Positions 21,306 through 33,984 are shown, counted from the first letter of the stretch. The stretch: DNA of 64,000 nucleotides from Ichthyophis bannanicus (GCA_033557465.1 CM066035.1:924258522-924322521), one strand, 5' to 3'. The notes: a model not told the origin generated them from the sequence alone. Program-made: numbers and translations.

Positions 21306-21538
21306 TATCTACTCCAGGAACAACAATTAGCAGGTAAGTCTAATTTAACCTTCTTTAATTATGCCGGTGGCCATTTTGGAAAACGGGGCATTACATTTGG
21401 CGGGAGAAGCTGCTGACTGAGTTTTTCTGTCCTTGGCATTCCAGGCACAACAGGCTCTCATTGTCACCTTTTGGGGTTTTTTCTCTGTTTTTATTTCAAC
21501 TTTCTTTTACAGTTTTAAAAAAAAAAAGTGTTTCAGTC

Positions 21539-24500
21539 ATGCCGCCTTCTCTTTTCAGATGTATAGTCTGTAATAGAAAGCAGAAAGAATTAAGTAATCG
21601 CCTGTGCTCTGCCTGTTTGTCAGACCCTGGGGAATCGTCGACTTCTTCTGTTCTCCCCACACTGCCTGCATTTGATGTCAGCTCCCAACTTCCCCCCTTG
21701 ATGCTCTACAAGGTGTCTCACCTTCTGAGAGCTCTCAACCAGCTCCCACCTTGTTTCCTCAGCCGTCAGGGACTCCCAAAGATTCAACAGATACGCAGTT
21801 TCTGGTGCTGTTTCGCCAGACTTGGACTCTCTGGCGTACACCATTCACAGAAAACGAGGTGTTAGAGCAACTTGCTAAACTGAAAGTGGACAAAGCCATG
21901 GGACCGGATGGGATACATCCCAGGATACTGAAAGAGCTCAGAGGTTCTTGCAGGACTGTTAAAGGATGTCTTCAACAGATCCTTGGAAACGGAGGTTCCT
22001 CAGGACTGTAGAATGGCTGATGTCGTATCTTTACACAAGTGGTGACAGGGAAGAAGTGTCAAACTACAGGCCCGTGAGCCTTACTTCGGTGGCGGGAAAA
22101 GTAATGGAGGCACTCCTGAAAGAGCGAATAGTGAACTTTCTCAAAACCAACAGGATGCAAGATCCGAGGCAACATGGTTTTACCGAAGGACGGTCTTGCC
22201 AAACAAATCTGAGTTCTTTGACTGGGTGACCAAGGAACTAGATCAGGGGCATGCGATGGATGTCATCTACCTGGATTTCAGCAAAGTCTTTGATACTGTT
22301 CCTCATAGGAGGCTTGTCAACAAACTCAGTAGCTTGGGGATTGGCCCCAAGATGGTAAACTGGATTAGAAATTGGTTGACAGACGACAGAAGGTGATTGT
22401 ACATGGAGCTCACTCGGATGAGAGGAAGGTGATTAGCGGGGTGCCCCAGGGTTCGGTCCTGGGCCCGGCACTGTTCAATGTATTTGAGTGATATTGCTGA
22501 AGGACTGAATTTAAAAGTTTGTCTTTTTGCAGACACAAAAATTTGCAACAGAGTGGACTCCCCCGAGGGAGTGATTAACATGAAAGATCTACAAAAGCTG
22601 GAAGACTGGTCTAATGCTTGGCAACTACAATTTAATGCAAAAAAGTGCGGTGTCATGCACTTGGGTAGCAGAAATCCAAGGGAAATGTACACGATAGGGG
22701 GCGAGAGGTTGGTATGCGCGGTTTAAGAGAGACCTTGGTGTGATTATCTGATGATCTCAAGGTGGCAAAATAGTGCGACAAGGCGGTGGCAAAAACCAGG
22801 AGGATGTTGGGCAGCATACAAAGAGGGATTACCAGCAGAAAGGAAGAGGTACTTATGCCACTGTATAAGTCACTGGTGAGGCCTCACTTGGAATATTGTG
22901 TTCAGTTTTGGAGACTATCTTGCAAAAGATATAGAGACTGGAAACTGTTCAGAGGAAAGCGACCAAAATGATTTCGAGCCTGCGTCAGCCTTATGAGAAG
23001 AGACTTGAAGACCTAAATATGTACGCTTTGGAGGAGAGGAGGGACAGGGGAGATATGATTCAGACCTTTAAATACTTAAAGAGAAATGATGAACAAACCT
23101 CTTCCAAAGACGGAAGCTGTAAAACTAGAGGGCATAACATGAAGCTTCAAGGTGGTAAACTGAAAGGCAATGTCAGGAAATATTTTTTCACTGAAAGGGT
23201 GGTGGATGCTTGGAATGCCCTCCCGATGGAAGTGGTGGGGGCAAACACGGTGACAGAATTCAAGAAGGCATGGGGCAAACAGTGTATCCCTTTACAGCAA
23301 TAGGATAAAAACAAGATAAACGGTACCATCTAACTTCTGAACCATATAACATCTCAATAAATAGGGGTGTCCTACATGGAGTGGTGGGTTTACCCCTAAA
23401 CAAAGACATGGGGAGGGGTGGCCTGCACAGAGCAACAGGTGCACCTACTCTTGCCATCTTGCTGGGCAGACTAGATGGACCATGCTGGTCTTTATCTGCC
23501 GTCATTTACTATGTTACTATGTTACGGAGTCTGCAGATCCTCCCATGACGTCTGCTCCAACTCTGGATAAGCAGGTTTCTGGCAGCCGTAAGCGATCTCA
23601 TAAGACATTTCTCAAACAGATACCACCTTCTGGAGAAGGAGCATGGTTGGCAGAGGCTACAGATTTGCTTGAGGATCGCAAGTCTTCAGAAGGAAGTTTG
23701 CCTCCTTCAGAGCGTGAAGATGGAGAATATTCTCTCTCAGATTCTCCGTGACAGCACTTGAAGACTCTCAAGACATCAGGTTGTTTCGCAGAGGAGTTGC
23801 CTGCTCTTATAGCGCAGGTGGTGGAGGCGCTTGCGCTTGCAGCCTCAATCTCAGCCGGATCCTATATTACAGGGAATATGCAAGCCTTCCAGGGCTTTTC
23901 CCTTTCCAGCTGAATTGCAACAGATGGTATCTCAGGAATGGGATTCCCCGGATGCCTCCTTACGCACCGCTTGCCGTATTGGGCAGTTATATCAATGGAC
24001 TCCCTCAGACCTGGACCGCTGGCTGGCCTACCCGAAGGTGGATGCTTTGGTGACCGGGGTAACAAAGCATACCACCATCCCAGTGGAAGGCGGAGCAGCG
24101 CTCCGGGATCAACAGGACTGTAAGGTCGAGGGACTTAAGACAGCCTTCTCGTCTTCTGCTCTGTCACTTCAGGCAACAGTTTGTGGAGGCCTGGCAGCTA
24201 GAGCTTCTCTTCAGTGGATTCAACAGCTTCCTGACACTTATCCGGAACTTGACTGTCTGGAATCAGTGGCCGTGTTCTTAGCAGATGTGTTTTATGACCA
24301 CCTCCGTCTGTCAGCTCACTTGCTAGCAGCGGTGACGGTAGCTAGACGCTGGCTCTGGCTTAGTCAATGGGCTGCAGATGTCACCTCTAAAACACGGTTG
24401 TAGAAGCTTCCCTTTAAGGGAAGACTCCTGTTTGGGGAAGATCTAGGAGAGGTTAAACCTCAACGCCTACCTGAGGATAGACCTAAAGGCTCTTGCCGTG

Positions 24501-24760
24501 GATCTCATACTCAATCCTTTTGGCACTTCTCCACTTTCCATGACTCTAGGAGGTATCGGTCGTTTAGGCCGACTTCCTCCTCTGCTCCTGCCCCTCGCTT
24601 TGCCCAGCAGGCACAATCCTTTCAGGGAGCCCGTAAGGGATCTGAGTCCTATTCGGGTACCGGTAGGTTCTCTGGCACCTCCCGCCCGTCCCACTGATGG
24701 GATGCTTTGCCCACTCAAGCCACTTTCACCAGTAGGGGGTCATTTAGCCCTCTGCTCGTC
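21539..24760 (+). pseudogene. gag-like gene of C1, split by a LINE
   Basis: It starts MPPSLFRCIVCNRKQKEL at 21539 with a CxxC...CSAC zinc motif aligned to A1 gag. A CR1 LINE interrupts it at about 21840-23524. It resumes at 23525 with ESADPPMTSAPTL and SEREDGEYSLSDSP. Next come FPFPAELQQMVSQEWDSPDA (23900-23958), VDALVTGVTKHTTIPVEGG (24040-24095), FLADVFYDHLR and WLWLSQWAADVTSK (24280-24395). After an in-frame TAG, KLPFKGRLLFGEDL follows. A Ser, Arg and Phe-rich tail runs to about 24700. Confidence 0.83.
21840..23524 (+). mobile_element. CR1/L3-like LINE, 5' truncated
   Basis: This is a non-LTR reverse transcriptase without its endonuclease. Motifs in order are KAMGPDGIHPRILKEL (21893-21940), NYRPVSLTSVAGKVMEALL (22063-22120), QHGFTEGRSCQTNL, VIYLDFSKVFDTVPHRRL (22264-22318), SGVPQGSVLGPALF (22436-22480) and LKVCLFADTKICN (22512-22550). 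The active-site FADD is FADT, with a lost codon. LEYCVQFW and the ALEERRDRGDMIQTFKYLK C-terminal block follow. The 3' end is GGGCAGACTAGATGGACCAT and a TTACTATG microsatellite. It has several frameshifts. Confidence 0.9.
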
Positions 24761-26510
24761 AGTGGGCCTTAACTACGGATCAGTGGGTCCTCGACATTGT
24801 TTCTCTTGGATACGCCCTTGCATGTTGGCGCCCCATTTGAGACACATTTTTGGTCTCTCCCAGACGTTCCTCCGGAAAAAAGCTAGCCATCCAATCCACT
24901 GTTCAGACTCCAGCTTTTGGATGCCATCCGTCCGGTTCCACCATTGGAAAGAGGACTAGGCTGTTACTCTATTTCGTGGTGCCCAAGGACAGCTCCTTTC
25001 ATCCTATCCTGGATCTCAAAGGCATCAATCGCAGTCTGCAGGTACCACACTTTCGAATGGAGACTCTGCAATCCGTTGTTCAAGCGGTACCCCAGGGGAA
25101 GTTTCTAGCTTCCCTCAATCTCGCGGAAGCATATTTTCACATTCCCATTCGAGAGGATCATCAGTGATTCCTCAGATTCACGGTGCTTGGTCAACATTTC
25201 CAATTTCGTGCGATGCCCTTCGGTTTAGCTTTGGTGCCTCGAACCTTCTCCAAGGTAATGGTGGTAGTAGCTGCAGCCTTACGCAGCCACGGCATCAAGA
25301 GTTCATCCTTATCTGGACGACTGGCTCATTCGCGCAGACTCTCCCCCAAGCTTGCAGCACAGTCTCGGTGGTGGTTGCCTTTCTCAAGAACCTCGACTGG
25401 GTAATCAACTGCGACAAGAGTTGTCTTCGGCTGTCCCAGGAGATTGCATTTTTGAGAGCTCGATTCTAAACAGCCTTAGGTCGGGTCTTTTTGTCAATGC
25501 CCCAATTCCTCAAGTTAACTTCTCAAATTCAGTTTCCTAGCACAAGTCTTGCCTCGAGCATGGGATTACCTTCAAGTCCTGGGATCCATGGCGGTGACCA
25601 TCGATCTCATGCCTTGGGCCAGAGCGCACATACGCTGCCTACAGAAAGCTCTCCTGAGACAATGGTTGCCAGTTTCAGAAGACTACCAAATTCACCTTTC
25701 GCTTCACTCCAGCGTCACTGTCTACAGTGGTGGCTCTCCTCCAGCAATCTCCTGAAAGGGGTTCCCTTACAGACTCCGTTGGGTCGTTCTAACAGATGCC
25801 TGTCTGTCCAGTTTGGGGTGCGCACTGTCGATCTCACACGATGCAGGGCACTTGGACAACACACATCCCGCTGGACGATCAATCGACTAGAGGCACGAGC
25901 AGTACGTCTAGCTCTACTGAGATTTCACTCGCTCCTGCACAGGAAAGCGGTTCGGATACTGTCCGACAACGTGACCAGTGTTTCCTACATCAACCGTCAA
26001 GGAGGGACCAAGTGCCCTGGAGTATCAAACAAGATGTCTCTTCTTCCTTGGGCAGAAAAATCTCCAAGCCCTCTCCGCCCAACACATTGCAGGAACCAGC
26101 AATTTGAAGGCAGACTTTGAGTCGCAATACCCTTGACCCCAGTGAGTGGGAACTGGCCCCGCTAGCCTTCCAGAGGATAGTTCAAAGATGGGGGTCACTG
26201 GCAATAGATCTCATGGTGTCTGCAGCGAATGCCAAAGTTCCGAGTTTCTTCAGCTGTTGGAGAGAACATGGGACTCTCGGCATTGATGCGTTGACTCGGA
26301 CTTGGCCGGAAAGCCAGCTTTGTGTTTCCACCCTGGTCCATGATCGGCAGAATCCTGCAACGGATCTGGTCACACAGGGGGCCGGTAGTCCTTGTGGCCC
26401 CAGATTGGCCAAGAAGACCATGGTATGCTGATCTTAAGACTTTCACGGGGGCCGCCCTTGCGACTGGCAGCTCCCTACAGACTCTTCAGACAGGGACCAA
26501 TCTTCATGGA
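24761..26510 (+). pseudogene. pol of C1: RT, RNase H, methyltransferase segment
   Basis: RT begins with LLLYFVVPKDSSFHPILDLK (24960-25020). FLASLNLAEAYFHIPI (25105-25150) and MPFGLALVPRTFSK follow. A shifted frame then carries VHPYLDDWLIR at 25304-25333, so the catalytic box is intact at DNA level. RNase H shows VLTDACLSS (25785-25812), INRLEARAVRLALL (25878-25920) and ILSDNVTSVSYINRQGG (25957-26010). The methyltransferase segment shows LAIDLMVSAANAKVPSFFS (26195-26255), GIDALTRTWPES, MFPPWSMIGRILQ (26322-26360) and VVLVAPDWPRRPWYADL (26385-26435). Confidence 0.85.
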
Positions 26511-27570
26511 AAATCCAGCTCCCTACTTGCTTATGGCTTGACTCTTGAAAGCCGCCGTCTGACCCGTAAGGGATATTCTCCTAAGGTAGTGGGCTACTCT
26601 CCTTAGCACACGACAGTCTTCAACTTCCGCTGCTTATGCGAGTGTGGCATGTCTTCGAGGCTTGTTCACATCACTTGTCCCCATGATGTACATCAGTCCC
26701 TGATATTCTTGCCTTTTTACAGGATGGTCTTGATAAAGGATTGGCACTCAGCTCTTAGAGTGCACATTTCTGCTTTGACATGTTATCGGGGTTCGGAGCA
26801 TGGTAGATCCCTTGCTTCCCACACTGTGTCTCGGTTTCTGAAAGGGGTCAAACTTCTTCGTCCTCCAACCCGTCCGGTATTTCCTTCTTGGGATTTAGTG
26901 CTATTTCTTGGTGCTCGGAAATCTGCCCTTTGAACCTTTTGAAGGAAGTGTCTCTTCTAGATCTGATGCTTAAAACAGTATTTTTCGTAGCAATCACATC
27001 GTCTCGAAGAATCTCGAACTTCAAGCTCTCTCGTGCAGGGATCTGTTTTTTTTCCCCCCCCCCCCCCTCTTCTGAGGGTGTGACTCTTTGTACAGTTCCT
27101 TCCTTCCTGCCCAAGGTGGTTACTCCCTTTCATGTCAATCAGACCCTGCTATTGCCTGCCTTCTCTAAAGAACTGTGTGTGGGTAGACGCAAAAGTCTTT
27201 GCTTCCTCAAGCGAGTTCTCCTTCGCTATTTGAAAGTTACAAATTCCTTTCGCAAGACTGACCATCTTTTTGTCCTTTCGGGGCCACACAAGGGTTTGGT
27301 TGCTTCCAAACCGTCTATCGCTAGGTGGCTGCATCGTGCCATTGAATCGGCTTACATTCTCCAAGGCCAGCCGGTTCCAGAAGGGCTTTGAGCTCATTCC
27401 ACTCGAGCCCAATCCACATGGGCCGAAAGGTCCCTCTATTTGAGCAGCCACCTGGTCGTCCTTGTCCTCTTTTGTTCAGCACTATCAACTGGATGTACAG
27501 GCCCAGGAGGACAGTTGGTTTGGAGTTGGGGTGCTGTCGGCAGCTCTATCTGCCCACCCTGAGGGTAATT
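26511..27570 (+). pseudogene. Tyrosine recombinase of C1
   Basis: It starts SSSLLAYGLTLESRRLTRKG (26517-26576). A FLQDGLDKGLALSSLRVH block follows in another frame. The catalytic domain has LKTVFFVAITSSRRIS (26970-27015) with the first Arg, then a C homopolymer at about 27054-27067 that disturbs the frame. VPSFLPKVVTPFHVNQT and LFVLSGPHKGLVASK (27268-27312) follow. The HxxR box is AHSTRAQ after a TGA near 27390. The tyrosine region survives as a VQHYQLDVQAQED equivalent at 27475-27515. Confidence 0.82.
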
Positions 27571-27582
27571 AGCTTGGGTACT

Positions 27583-27690
27583 TCCCGCTTGTCTGGACTG
27601 GTCTAGCAGTGTGATCTGGAAGGAGAAATTTCGCTTACCATTAACTTCCTTTCCTGGAATACTGCTAGACCAGTCCAGAACCCACCCAGC
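27583..27690 (+). repeat. ICR of C1
   Basis: CTTGTCTGGACTGGTCTAGC and GTGTGATCTGGAA complement the left end at 14625-14660. GAAATTTCGCTTACCATTAA and ATACTGCTAGACCAGTCCAG complement the right end at 28050-28112. Confidence 0.87.
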
Positions 27691-27933
27691 TTGTCAGTCA
27701 CTAGTACTTGTGCAGAACAGCTGATAGTCATATGCTCCACGAACACATCCGGAGTTTGTTTCCTGAGAATGTGGCAAAACAGTCATTTCAGACTTCTTCC
27801 CTTGGGAATGATATTTGATCCTCCTTCCATTTTTCATTCGGGTTGAGGGGTTGAGTTGATTCCTCTCAAGGGTTCATAGTTGAGTTTTTTTTTTCCCTGA
27901 GAGGTTGCCCTTTTTGGCTCGTTACATAGTTAC

Positions 27934-28115
27934 TGAATAGGACCCCTAGGGGTATTCCTATGTCACCCAGAGCATGTCCAATCACAGCTCTGGAGTGTTT
28001 TGTTTTTTTTCTCTGTCTCCCCATCTACTGGCAGGGGTGCATAACCTGCTTGTCTGGACTAGTCTTTAGCAGTATTCCAGGAAAGGAAATTAACGGTAAG
28101 TGAAATTTTCTCCTT
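27934..28115 (+). repeat. Right ITR and outer end of C1
   Basis: 27934-28074 pairs with 14636-14767. The unpaired extension AACGGTAAGTGAAATTTTCT ends near 28115. Confidence 0.87.
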
Positions 28116-28426
28116 TCTGTCTTGGAGGTAGTAACATTTTTGCTCAGTGGTGTCCAGCATTCCACACGAACCAGGTGGTTTCCCTCCTAGTATAAGATCT
28201 CATCTCATGGATGTGGGTTGAGTTCTCCTTAGTATTTAACAGTGACACATTTTGATTTTTAAGGCTTGACAGGTTGATTGTGTTACTTGAGGGGTCACAC
28301 GCAGTGCAACCTTTAAAGCCACTTCACATGTAGATTTAAGTGTTTGCATCCATTGCTGGAGAGTCTGCATGTACATTTGAGCCCAGGTTGCCTTCTGGGC
28401 AGTGGCTTGGGGCATTTGTAAGGTTG
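28116..28426 (+). pseudogene. YR of C0, piece 2
   Basis: It begins near the PKVVSPFHVNQVVSLP region (TCCACACGAACCAGGTGGTT at 28163-28182). It ends with AQVAFWAVAWGICKVV at about 28380-28427, equivalent to AQVASWAE ... EICKAAT. The next residues, TW, appear at 40056 after G1. The middle is deleted or scrambled. Confidence 0.7.
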
Positions 28427-28431
28427 TTTCT

Positions 28432-28586
28432 CCAGGAACAAGCAGGAAGCCAGTCCTTGCATATGGGTGACGTCGGCACAGATGGAGCCTGTGCGGAGCA
28501 TTCCCCCCAGCTTTCAAAGAGAGCCTTTGGGAATGCCAACACGTATGTGTAGTCCCCTTCCTGCCCAAGGGTGCCATCTTGATCAG
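28432..28586 (+). repeat. Left ITR of G1
   Basis: It pairs with 39877-40022. Shared blocks include GGGTGCCATCTTGATCAG and CCAGTCCTTGCATATGGGTG. The two arms have diverged noticeably. Confidence 0.82.
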
Positions 28587-28769
28587 TTTCCCTTCTTCCA
28601 CGGAGCTCTTCGGACGCATATCCCTGTACCTCAGAAAAAGTTTTATTGTCTTCTATTCTGGTTTCCTGGTCCTCTTCCTGCTGTCCCAGTGCCCCTGCTT
28701 TGGCAGCGGACCCCGGAACTTTGTTCTTTTCTTTGTTAGTTTGTATCCAGCTTATTTCCTTATCGTTCC

Positions 28770-28920
28770 TCCAGTTTAGTCTTCCACCTCTGGGTTGTGC
28801 ACCTCCTCCTGCAGCTTGGAGATTGGGCATGTCAAAATCATGACATCACTGGATGTAGCCTGCTGGTATCTCTCATCCAGCCCCAGTGTGTCCAGTCTCC
28901 ATGCAGCAGGAGGATGTAGT
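28770..28920 (+). repeat. Left ITR of A3
   Basis: CCACCTCTGGGTTGTGCACC, ATCATGACATCACTGGATGT and CCAGCCCCAGTG pair with 34350-34475. The hairpin arms GCAGCTTGGAGATTGGG and CCAGTCTCCATGCAGC are also present. Confidence 0.85.
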
Positions 28921-31220
28921 GAGCCTAGGTGCTGGGCTCACTTGGGGAAACAGGAAGCAGTTAGAGTAGCCTTAGGTTTGAAGTTAATTTGTGTGGATAC
29001 ATTTATCTATTTTGTTTCCTCTTACGATTATTGCAGTTTAAAAAAAAAAAATGCAGGGGCAATGTTTGAACCGGCCAAGGCTGTCTGCCCCATCCTTCCG
29101 TTTTGGACAACTGGTCTGTTCCCCGGCACCTCTCTCTCCTCCTGGGCTTTATGGAGGAGAGCTCTGCACTGCACAATGCTGCTCTATCCTGCATCCCTGC
29201 CGGGCCCGGCACAGCAGGAGTGATCGGGGCAACTGACAGGAATGGAGGCAGATCGCTCTGCGGCAGACTGCTCGATTCTGGGTCAGGCGGCAGCGTGTAG
29301 CAGCACGTGGTAGGCGTTTGGGTGCAGTTCAGGGGATCGTAGAGTCAGGGGACTTGCTGTGTGCGGGCACGGGCCTGGTTTGCAGCCAGGGGGGGTTTTA
29401 GCACCAAGTCGGGGCCGGTAGCTCCGGCAGCTATTTTGACCACGTGGCAGGTCTCCGCAGAGTGACTCTAAGGAGCAGCATTCTCTGCCCTGCAATGTCA
29501 GGTCGTTTCTGCCTACTCTCCCCTCCTGGATTATATGGAGGGGTGCTGGGTTGGCTTTCAGCGATGGCTGCTATTGCTTTGGCAGGCAGTGGCGACAGTC
29601 ACAGAAGATACAAAGCATTGTGGAGCTTCGTGCAGTTTTCATGCTGGCACGGCTGTCAGCCCGGTTTCAGCTCTCCGTCGGGTAGAACTGCCGGGGATAT
29701 GATCGGCAGCAGGTAAGTCATTTGCAGGAATGTATTCAAGTTCTTTTACTTACCTTGCTTTGGATGATTTTTATTTACTTTATGTACTTTATTTTGATGA
29801 ATATGGTGTCCTTGATGACTGATTATACCGTCCTTTGGTTAGGTGGCCTGGAGGGTTTGTACCCAGGAGTAAGGCATTGTTGCCCTTCACAGAGATCTAC
29901 TTTATTTTATTTTTGTTTTCTTCCCCTCTGTTTCTCTGGAAGACATATCAGACGGAACCCCATAATTATATGGGAAATAGGAAAGTGAGGTTGCCTGGAT
30001 GGTTACTGACAGCACACCAGGTTTCAATAGTGCTGTGCTATCTAAAATAGGATCCCTGCAGGATGACACCAGAGCAGGAGCTGTGGCAATTCCTTCCCCT
30101 GGATTTAGTCTGGGTCCCAGCTACTAGCTTGCTTAGACAGCTAGGCTTTGGTGGGCAGAAAGTCATAAGGTATGTCAGTCTGTTCAGAGATTTCCTCCTC
30201 TTGTAGAAGTGCTTACGGGGTGCTCTCAAACTGAGGAAGTAATAGGTAGGACCACGCAAATGGGTCAAAGGAAAACTGCGGCTCTCAGCACATGGGAGGC
30301 TTCAGACCTCGTGGAGCTGCGAGGCTTACCATGTTACAAGTTTGGCATCTCAGGAGGGGAAGTGGTTCTCTAGTTCTCTGCAGGCATCCCATATTAAAAT
30401 TGCAGTTGCAAGTGATCCCAGGGATCAGAGCTTCTACTTAAAATATTGTTATCAAGGTATCTCTCCTGGAGAAATGCAAGAATTTTCATTAATCATTCTA
30501 ATGCTTTAATGGTTGCAGCTCATTCTTCAGTTGAGGAAGTTCCCCTAGTATCCGTTAGAGGAGGAGATAGTGGCCTGCAGCCGCATTGTTGCCTGGGAAA
30601 GGCAGCCTCCGGAGAATAACAGCAGGACATAGCAACGCTGCCTTAGAGGGGCCTTTGCAGTTGCTTAATTATAATTTTTAACTATATTTTAATTTATATT
30701 TTTAGTTTATTTACTTCAAAGGCATGACCTGTGGGGGTGCACTGTGCTAGGGATCTTGTTTCATTCCCAGATACAGATTGAGGGAGTTCCTAGGGAGTGT
30801 TCCCAGCCCTTCCCACCATGCCAGCCAGGCCTTAGGGCCTGGTATGGGATGGGGATCAAGGAGTGTAAATCCTATTTGATCATTAAACATTCCTGGTGTT
30901 ACACAGCTCTAATCGTACTCAATGTAAAGGACTTGATGCAGACAGGTGGAAAAGGCCTAATCAGTTAGGCCATAGTTGTAGCTGCACAAATGTCAGAGTG
31001 CTGGCTGCCTGGTAAGGATACCTAAACAATGGATACGTGGTTTCTTTCTTCTGAGAAGGGTCTGGTTAAAAAAATAAATAAAAACCCAATATATTGTATA
31101 GAGGTTTATAGCAGCTACAGCTCTCTGGAGAACAAGAGGTGCCTGCTACAGGAAAAGGTATATAGTTTGAAAGGTAGGGGATAGGAAGCAAATGAAATCT
31201 TCCCATCTGCCTATGGTCGT
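28921..31220 (+). pseudogene. A3 leader and gag region, mostly unrecognisable
   Basis: A donor-like CAG then GTAAGT stands at about 29712, in the place of the A1 and A2 leader introns. No zinc motif or gag core could be read with confidence. Short blocks at 30470-30560 may be gag remnants. AT-rich DNA around 30660-31130 looks like inserted foreign sequence, unidentified. Confidence 0.45.
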
Positions 31221-33000
31221 TGAGTGTCCCAGCAAGGTACATCGACTTCCAGCGCTCAAGGGTGTCAGGGCTTCCGAAGTGCAGGAAGGGGAGTCTCTGT
31301 TAATTTTTCTGCGACTGCCCGAAAACCACAATTAAGCAAGGTAAGGCCTGGTGGCAGTTCAGTCAGTAGGAGAAATTCTGTGGGAGTTTCTTCCAGCCAG
31401 GGGCCGGATACGCCAGAGCATTGGGCGGTAGTGATAGGATACAAAGGGTATACTTTAGAATTTGCCCAATGCTAGTATCGTTGATGCTGTCTTCTTGCAG
31501 AGGCTAGAGGAGATAGTCCGCATCTTGGCAAAATTGGATCGTATCAATCACATGGAAATTGCTGGCTCAGAAGGCCTTTCTTTCGCAGGGCAACATTGTG
31601 ATCAGTAGTGTTGGTAGTTCTGCTGGAGGGGTTCTTATCCTCCCCCCCCATCTTTATAGGAGCTTTCTTAAACATATCAATAAGGACAATGCATCAGACG
31701 TTTCTAAGGTTTGCCTTCCCCGTGGGGTGTGTTCAGTTTCTAGTTCTGCCTTTCGGTCTAGTAACGGCAATGCACACCTGTGCCAAGGTTATGGTGGTGG
31801 CTGGGGTGGCTCCACGAAAAGAAGGAATCTTAGTTCAACCTGGCCTCGGCGAGTAGCAGATTCGTCCAAAGTTCAGGGCCGAGAGTGTCTGCTTTACGAA
31901 CAGAGTACTAAAGTTTCTTCAGGCTCTAGGCTGGGTAGTCAAGATAGTTGAAATTCGCTTAGTCCATCTCAAGCCTTAGAGTACTTGTGGGTAGTCTGAC
32001 TACCAATTGGGTACAGTGTTTGTCGGAGCAGAGAGATCAGGCCCTTCAACAGCTGATATGCAGGTTTGTCTGATCCGGCACTATCGGCTTGGGGCTATCA
32101 TTGGATACTCGGGACATTGGCGGAGGCTCTGGAGGTAGTTCCGGGGGCTGGAGTTCGCATGTTCCCTCTACAAGGTCTCGGTTACAATGTTGATCGTGCA
32201 ATATCAATTCTCTGAACTATCGTCTCACAGGTCCTGCGTAGATCAGGCAATCCCTTGGCTGGGAGTTCGCCCAGGAGGGCTCGCGGAAGATATGCCTCTG
32301 GAACTTCTGCAGTGGCTCCCGATGTTGACTGTTGCGAGTCTCGCAGGCAGGGGAGGTGCTTGCGAGGATCTGGTCGCACGTACGATTTAGGGCGATCGCT
32401 AGCACATTGGCAGTTCAGCTGTTTGGAGCTGACGACATTGCTCGGGCTTTTCAAGCGTTCAGTTCTGAACTGAAGGTTCAGGCAGGGTGAATGCGGTGCG
32501 GCAATGCTGCAATAGTGCTTTACCTAAACCAGCAGGGAGGTTCAGGTAGGGCGGACATGCAAGGGAAATCAGAGGTTCCTCTAGTTTTGGTGAAACCTAG
32601 GAGGCAGGCGCTTATCGTGGCGCACATGGCAGAAGCTGACAGTGTGGTAGCATCAGCCAGAAGTGTTCCTATAGTCGTAAGGTGGGGTGTCCTCCTATCA
32701 TGTATCGAACAGTGACCTGACTTTGGCCACGTTCAAAACATTTTTACAGCAGAGGACGAGAGGATATCGGAGGGCGTCAATGTTCTGATGCAACCAGGAC
32801 CATTGTTTGGCGCTCTCTAGGTTGTCCCCCTGGGGTGCTCCATAGGGCGTGTAGTGCAGCACTTAGGAGATCTTTGAGGTAGAGTGCTGTTAGTGATTTC
32901 TGGACTGGCCAGGGCGCTAGTGCCCTACCGGTCTATTTCGTCTGCTCAACAAGGATTCTCGGAGATTGCCGGTGTTGGAGGATCTTTTGTTTCAGAGTCC
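31221..33000 (+). pseudogene. gag tail and pol of A3
   Basis: Ser, Gly and Arg-rich gag tail runs 31224-31400. EHWAVVIGYKGYTLEFAQ (31415-31470) equals DQWVLEIIREGYALEL of A1. RT shows HQTFLRFAFPVGCVQF and LPFGLVTAMHTCAKVM (31690-31800); the catalytic box reads QPGLGE rather than PYLDD. RNase H shows GNAAIVLYLNQQGGSG (about 32497-32545). The methyltransferase segment near 32655-32800 reads VPIVVRWGV and FTAEDERISEGVNVL. It is heavily damaged. Confidence 0.72.
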
Positions 33001-33945
33001 GCTGCGAGTGTTGCCAGTGCATCGGTTTGATTGCAGTTTGGCCCTTGTAAGGGCGAGGTTAAGGAGAAATGGTTATTCAGGCGTGGTCATATCAGCCTCA
33101 GGAAGAGGTCCACGTCTCTAGCTTGTGTGCTTTAGTGTATCTTTGAGGACTGGGGTTCACAATGCCAGATTCGAGCGGCTATGGTACCTGTGCCTTTAGG
33201 GTTCAGCTTCCCTCTTAGCAGGTTTGGAAAGGGGCGGTCAGTCCTTTAGAAGTATAGTTATCAGCCCTGGCTTGTTATAGGATATTGGTGTCAGTGGAAT
33301 CTCAACTTGATGTTAGGTGCTTTAGCTAAGGAAACCTTTGAGCCTTTTCTACAGGTGTCAGCTTTTATTTTAAAAGCAGTGTTTTTGGTGGCCTTCTGCT
33401 CAGCAAGGCGCATATTGGAGTTGCAGGAGTTGTCCTGTAGAGGATCATTTTGTCTGTCTTCAGAGAAATGGTGGTCTTGTGACTTGTTTCGTTATTTTTG
33501 CCGAAGGTAGTTTCTCCGTTTCACCTAACTCAGTCGCTAGTCTTTCCAGGTCTAGGTGCGGCAGAGGGAAACACATCAGATTGTAGCTTTTGACGTTTGG
33601 ACATCAGAGTGCTGCAGCAGGAGTTAACGGTCAAATTATCCACAAGTTGGAACGGCTATTCCTGCTGTTCAGTGTTTCCCATATCGGGGAAGCAGCAGCG
33701 GGAGCGTCAATTTCCAGAAGTATTAGAGAGGCAATTGTAGCAGCATATATGTTGCAAGATCGTACACTACTGGTGGGTTTTTGGGCCACTCGGCTAGAGC
33801 GCAAGCTATTCCGGGGCGGAGCACAGTGATCCATCAGTGGAGATTGGCAGAGTGCTCTCCTGCTCATCTCTTCATACCTTCAGTAGACACTACCACCTGG
33901 TCGTTAGGGCAACAAACGATGCTTGTTTCGAGGTGGCGGTGTTGT
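33001..33945 (+). pseudogene. Tyrosine recombinase of A3
   Basis: SLALVRARLRRNGYSGVV (33035-33085) corresponds to YGLALERDRMTAKGYLS. LKAVFLVAFCSARRILELQE (33370-33430) keeps the first catalytic Arg. The HxxR block is degraded near 33785 (HSARAQA), and the ATWSSLHSF and KHYRLD region is scrambled at 33885-33930 (TTTWSLGQQTM). No activity is expected. Confidence 0.72.
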
Positions 33946-33984
33946 GATCCGAATGGAAAGATCCCTCCCAATAATTAACTGCTC

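Larger units (their letters stand above)
15261..21352 (+). mobile_element. DIRS retrotransposon A2, full-length structure
   Basis: It has two ITRs of 116-117 bp (three substitutions and one indel by my count), leader, gag, pol, YR and ICR. It is inserted in the leader of C1. The left edge follows TTACTG and the right edge is at GTCTAATTTAACC. Confidence 0.93.
14624..28115 (+). mobile_element. DIRS retrotransposon C1, carrying A2 and a LINE
   Basis: Type C ITRs at both ends, gag, pol, YR and ICR are all present. Without A2 (6.1 kb) and the CR1 LINE (about 1.7 kb) it would be about 5.7 kb, the same size as A1. It lies inside the C0 recombinase gene. Confidence 0.9.
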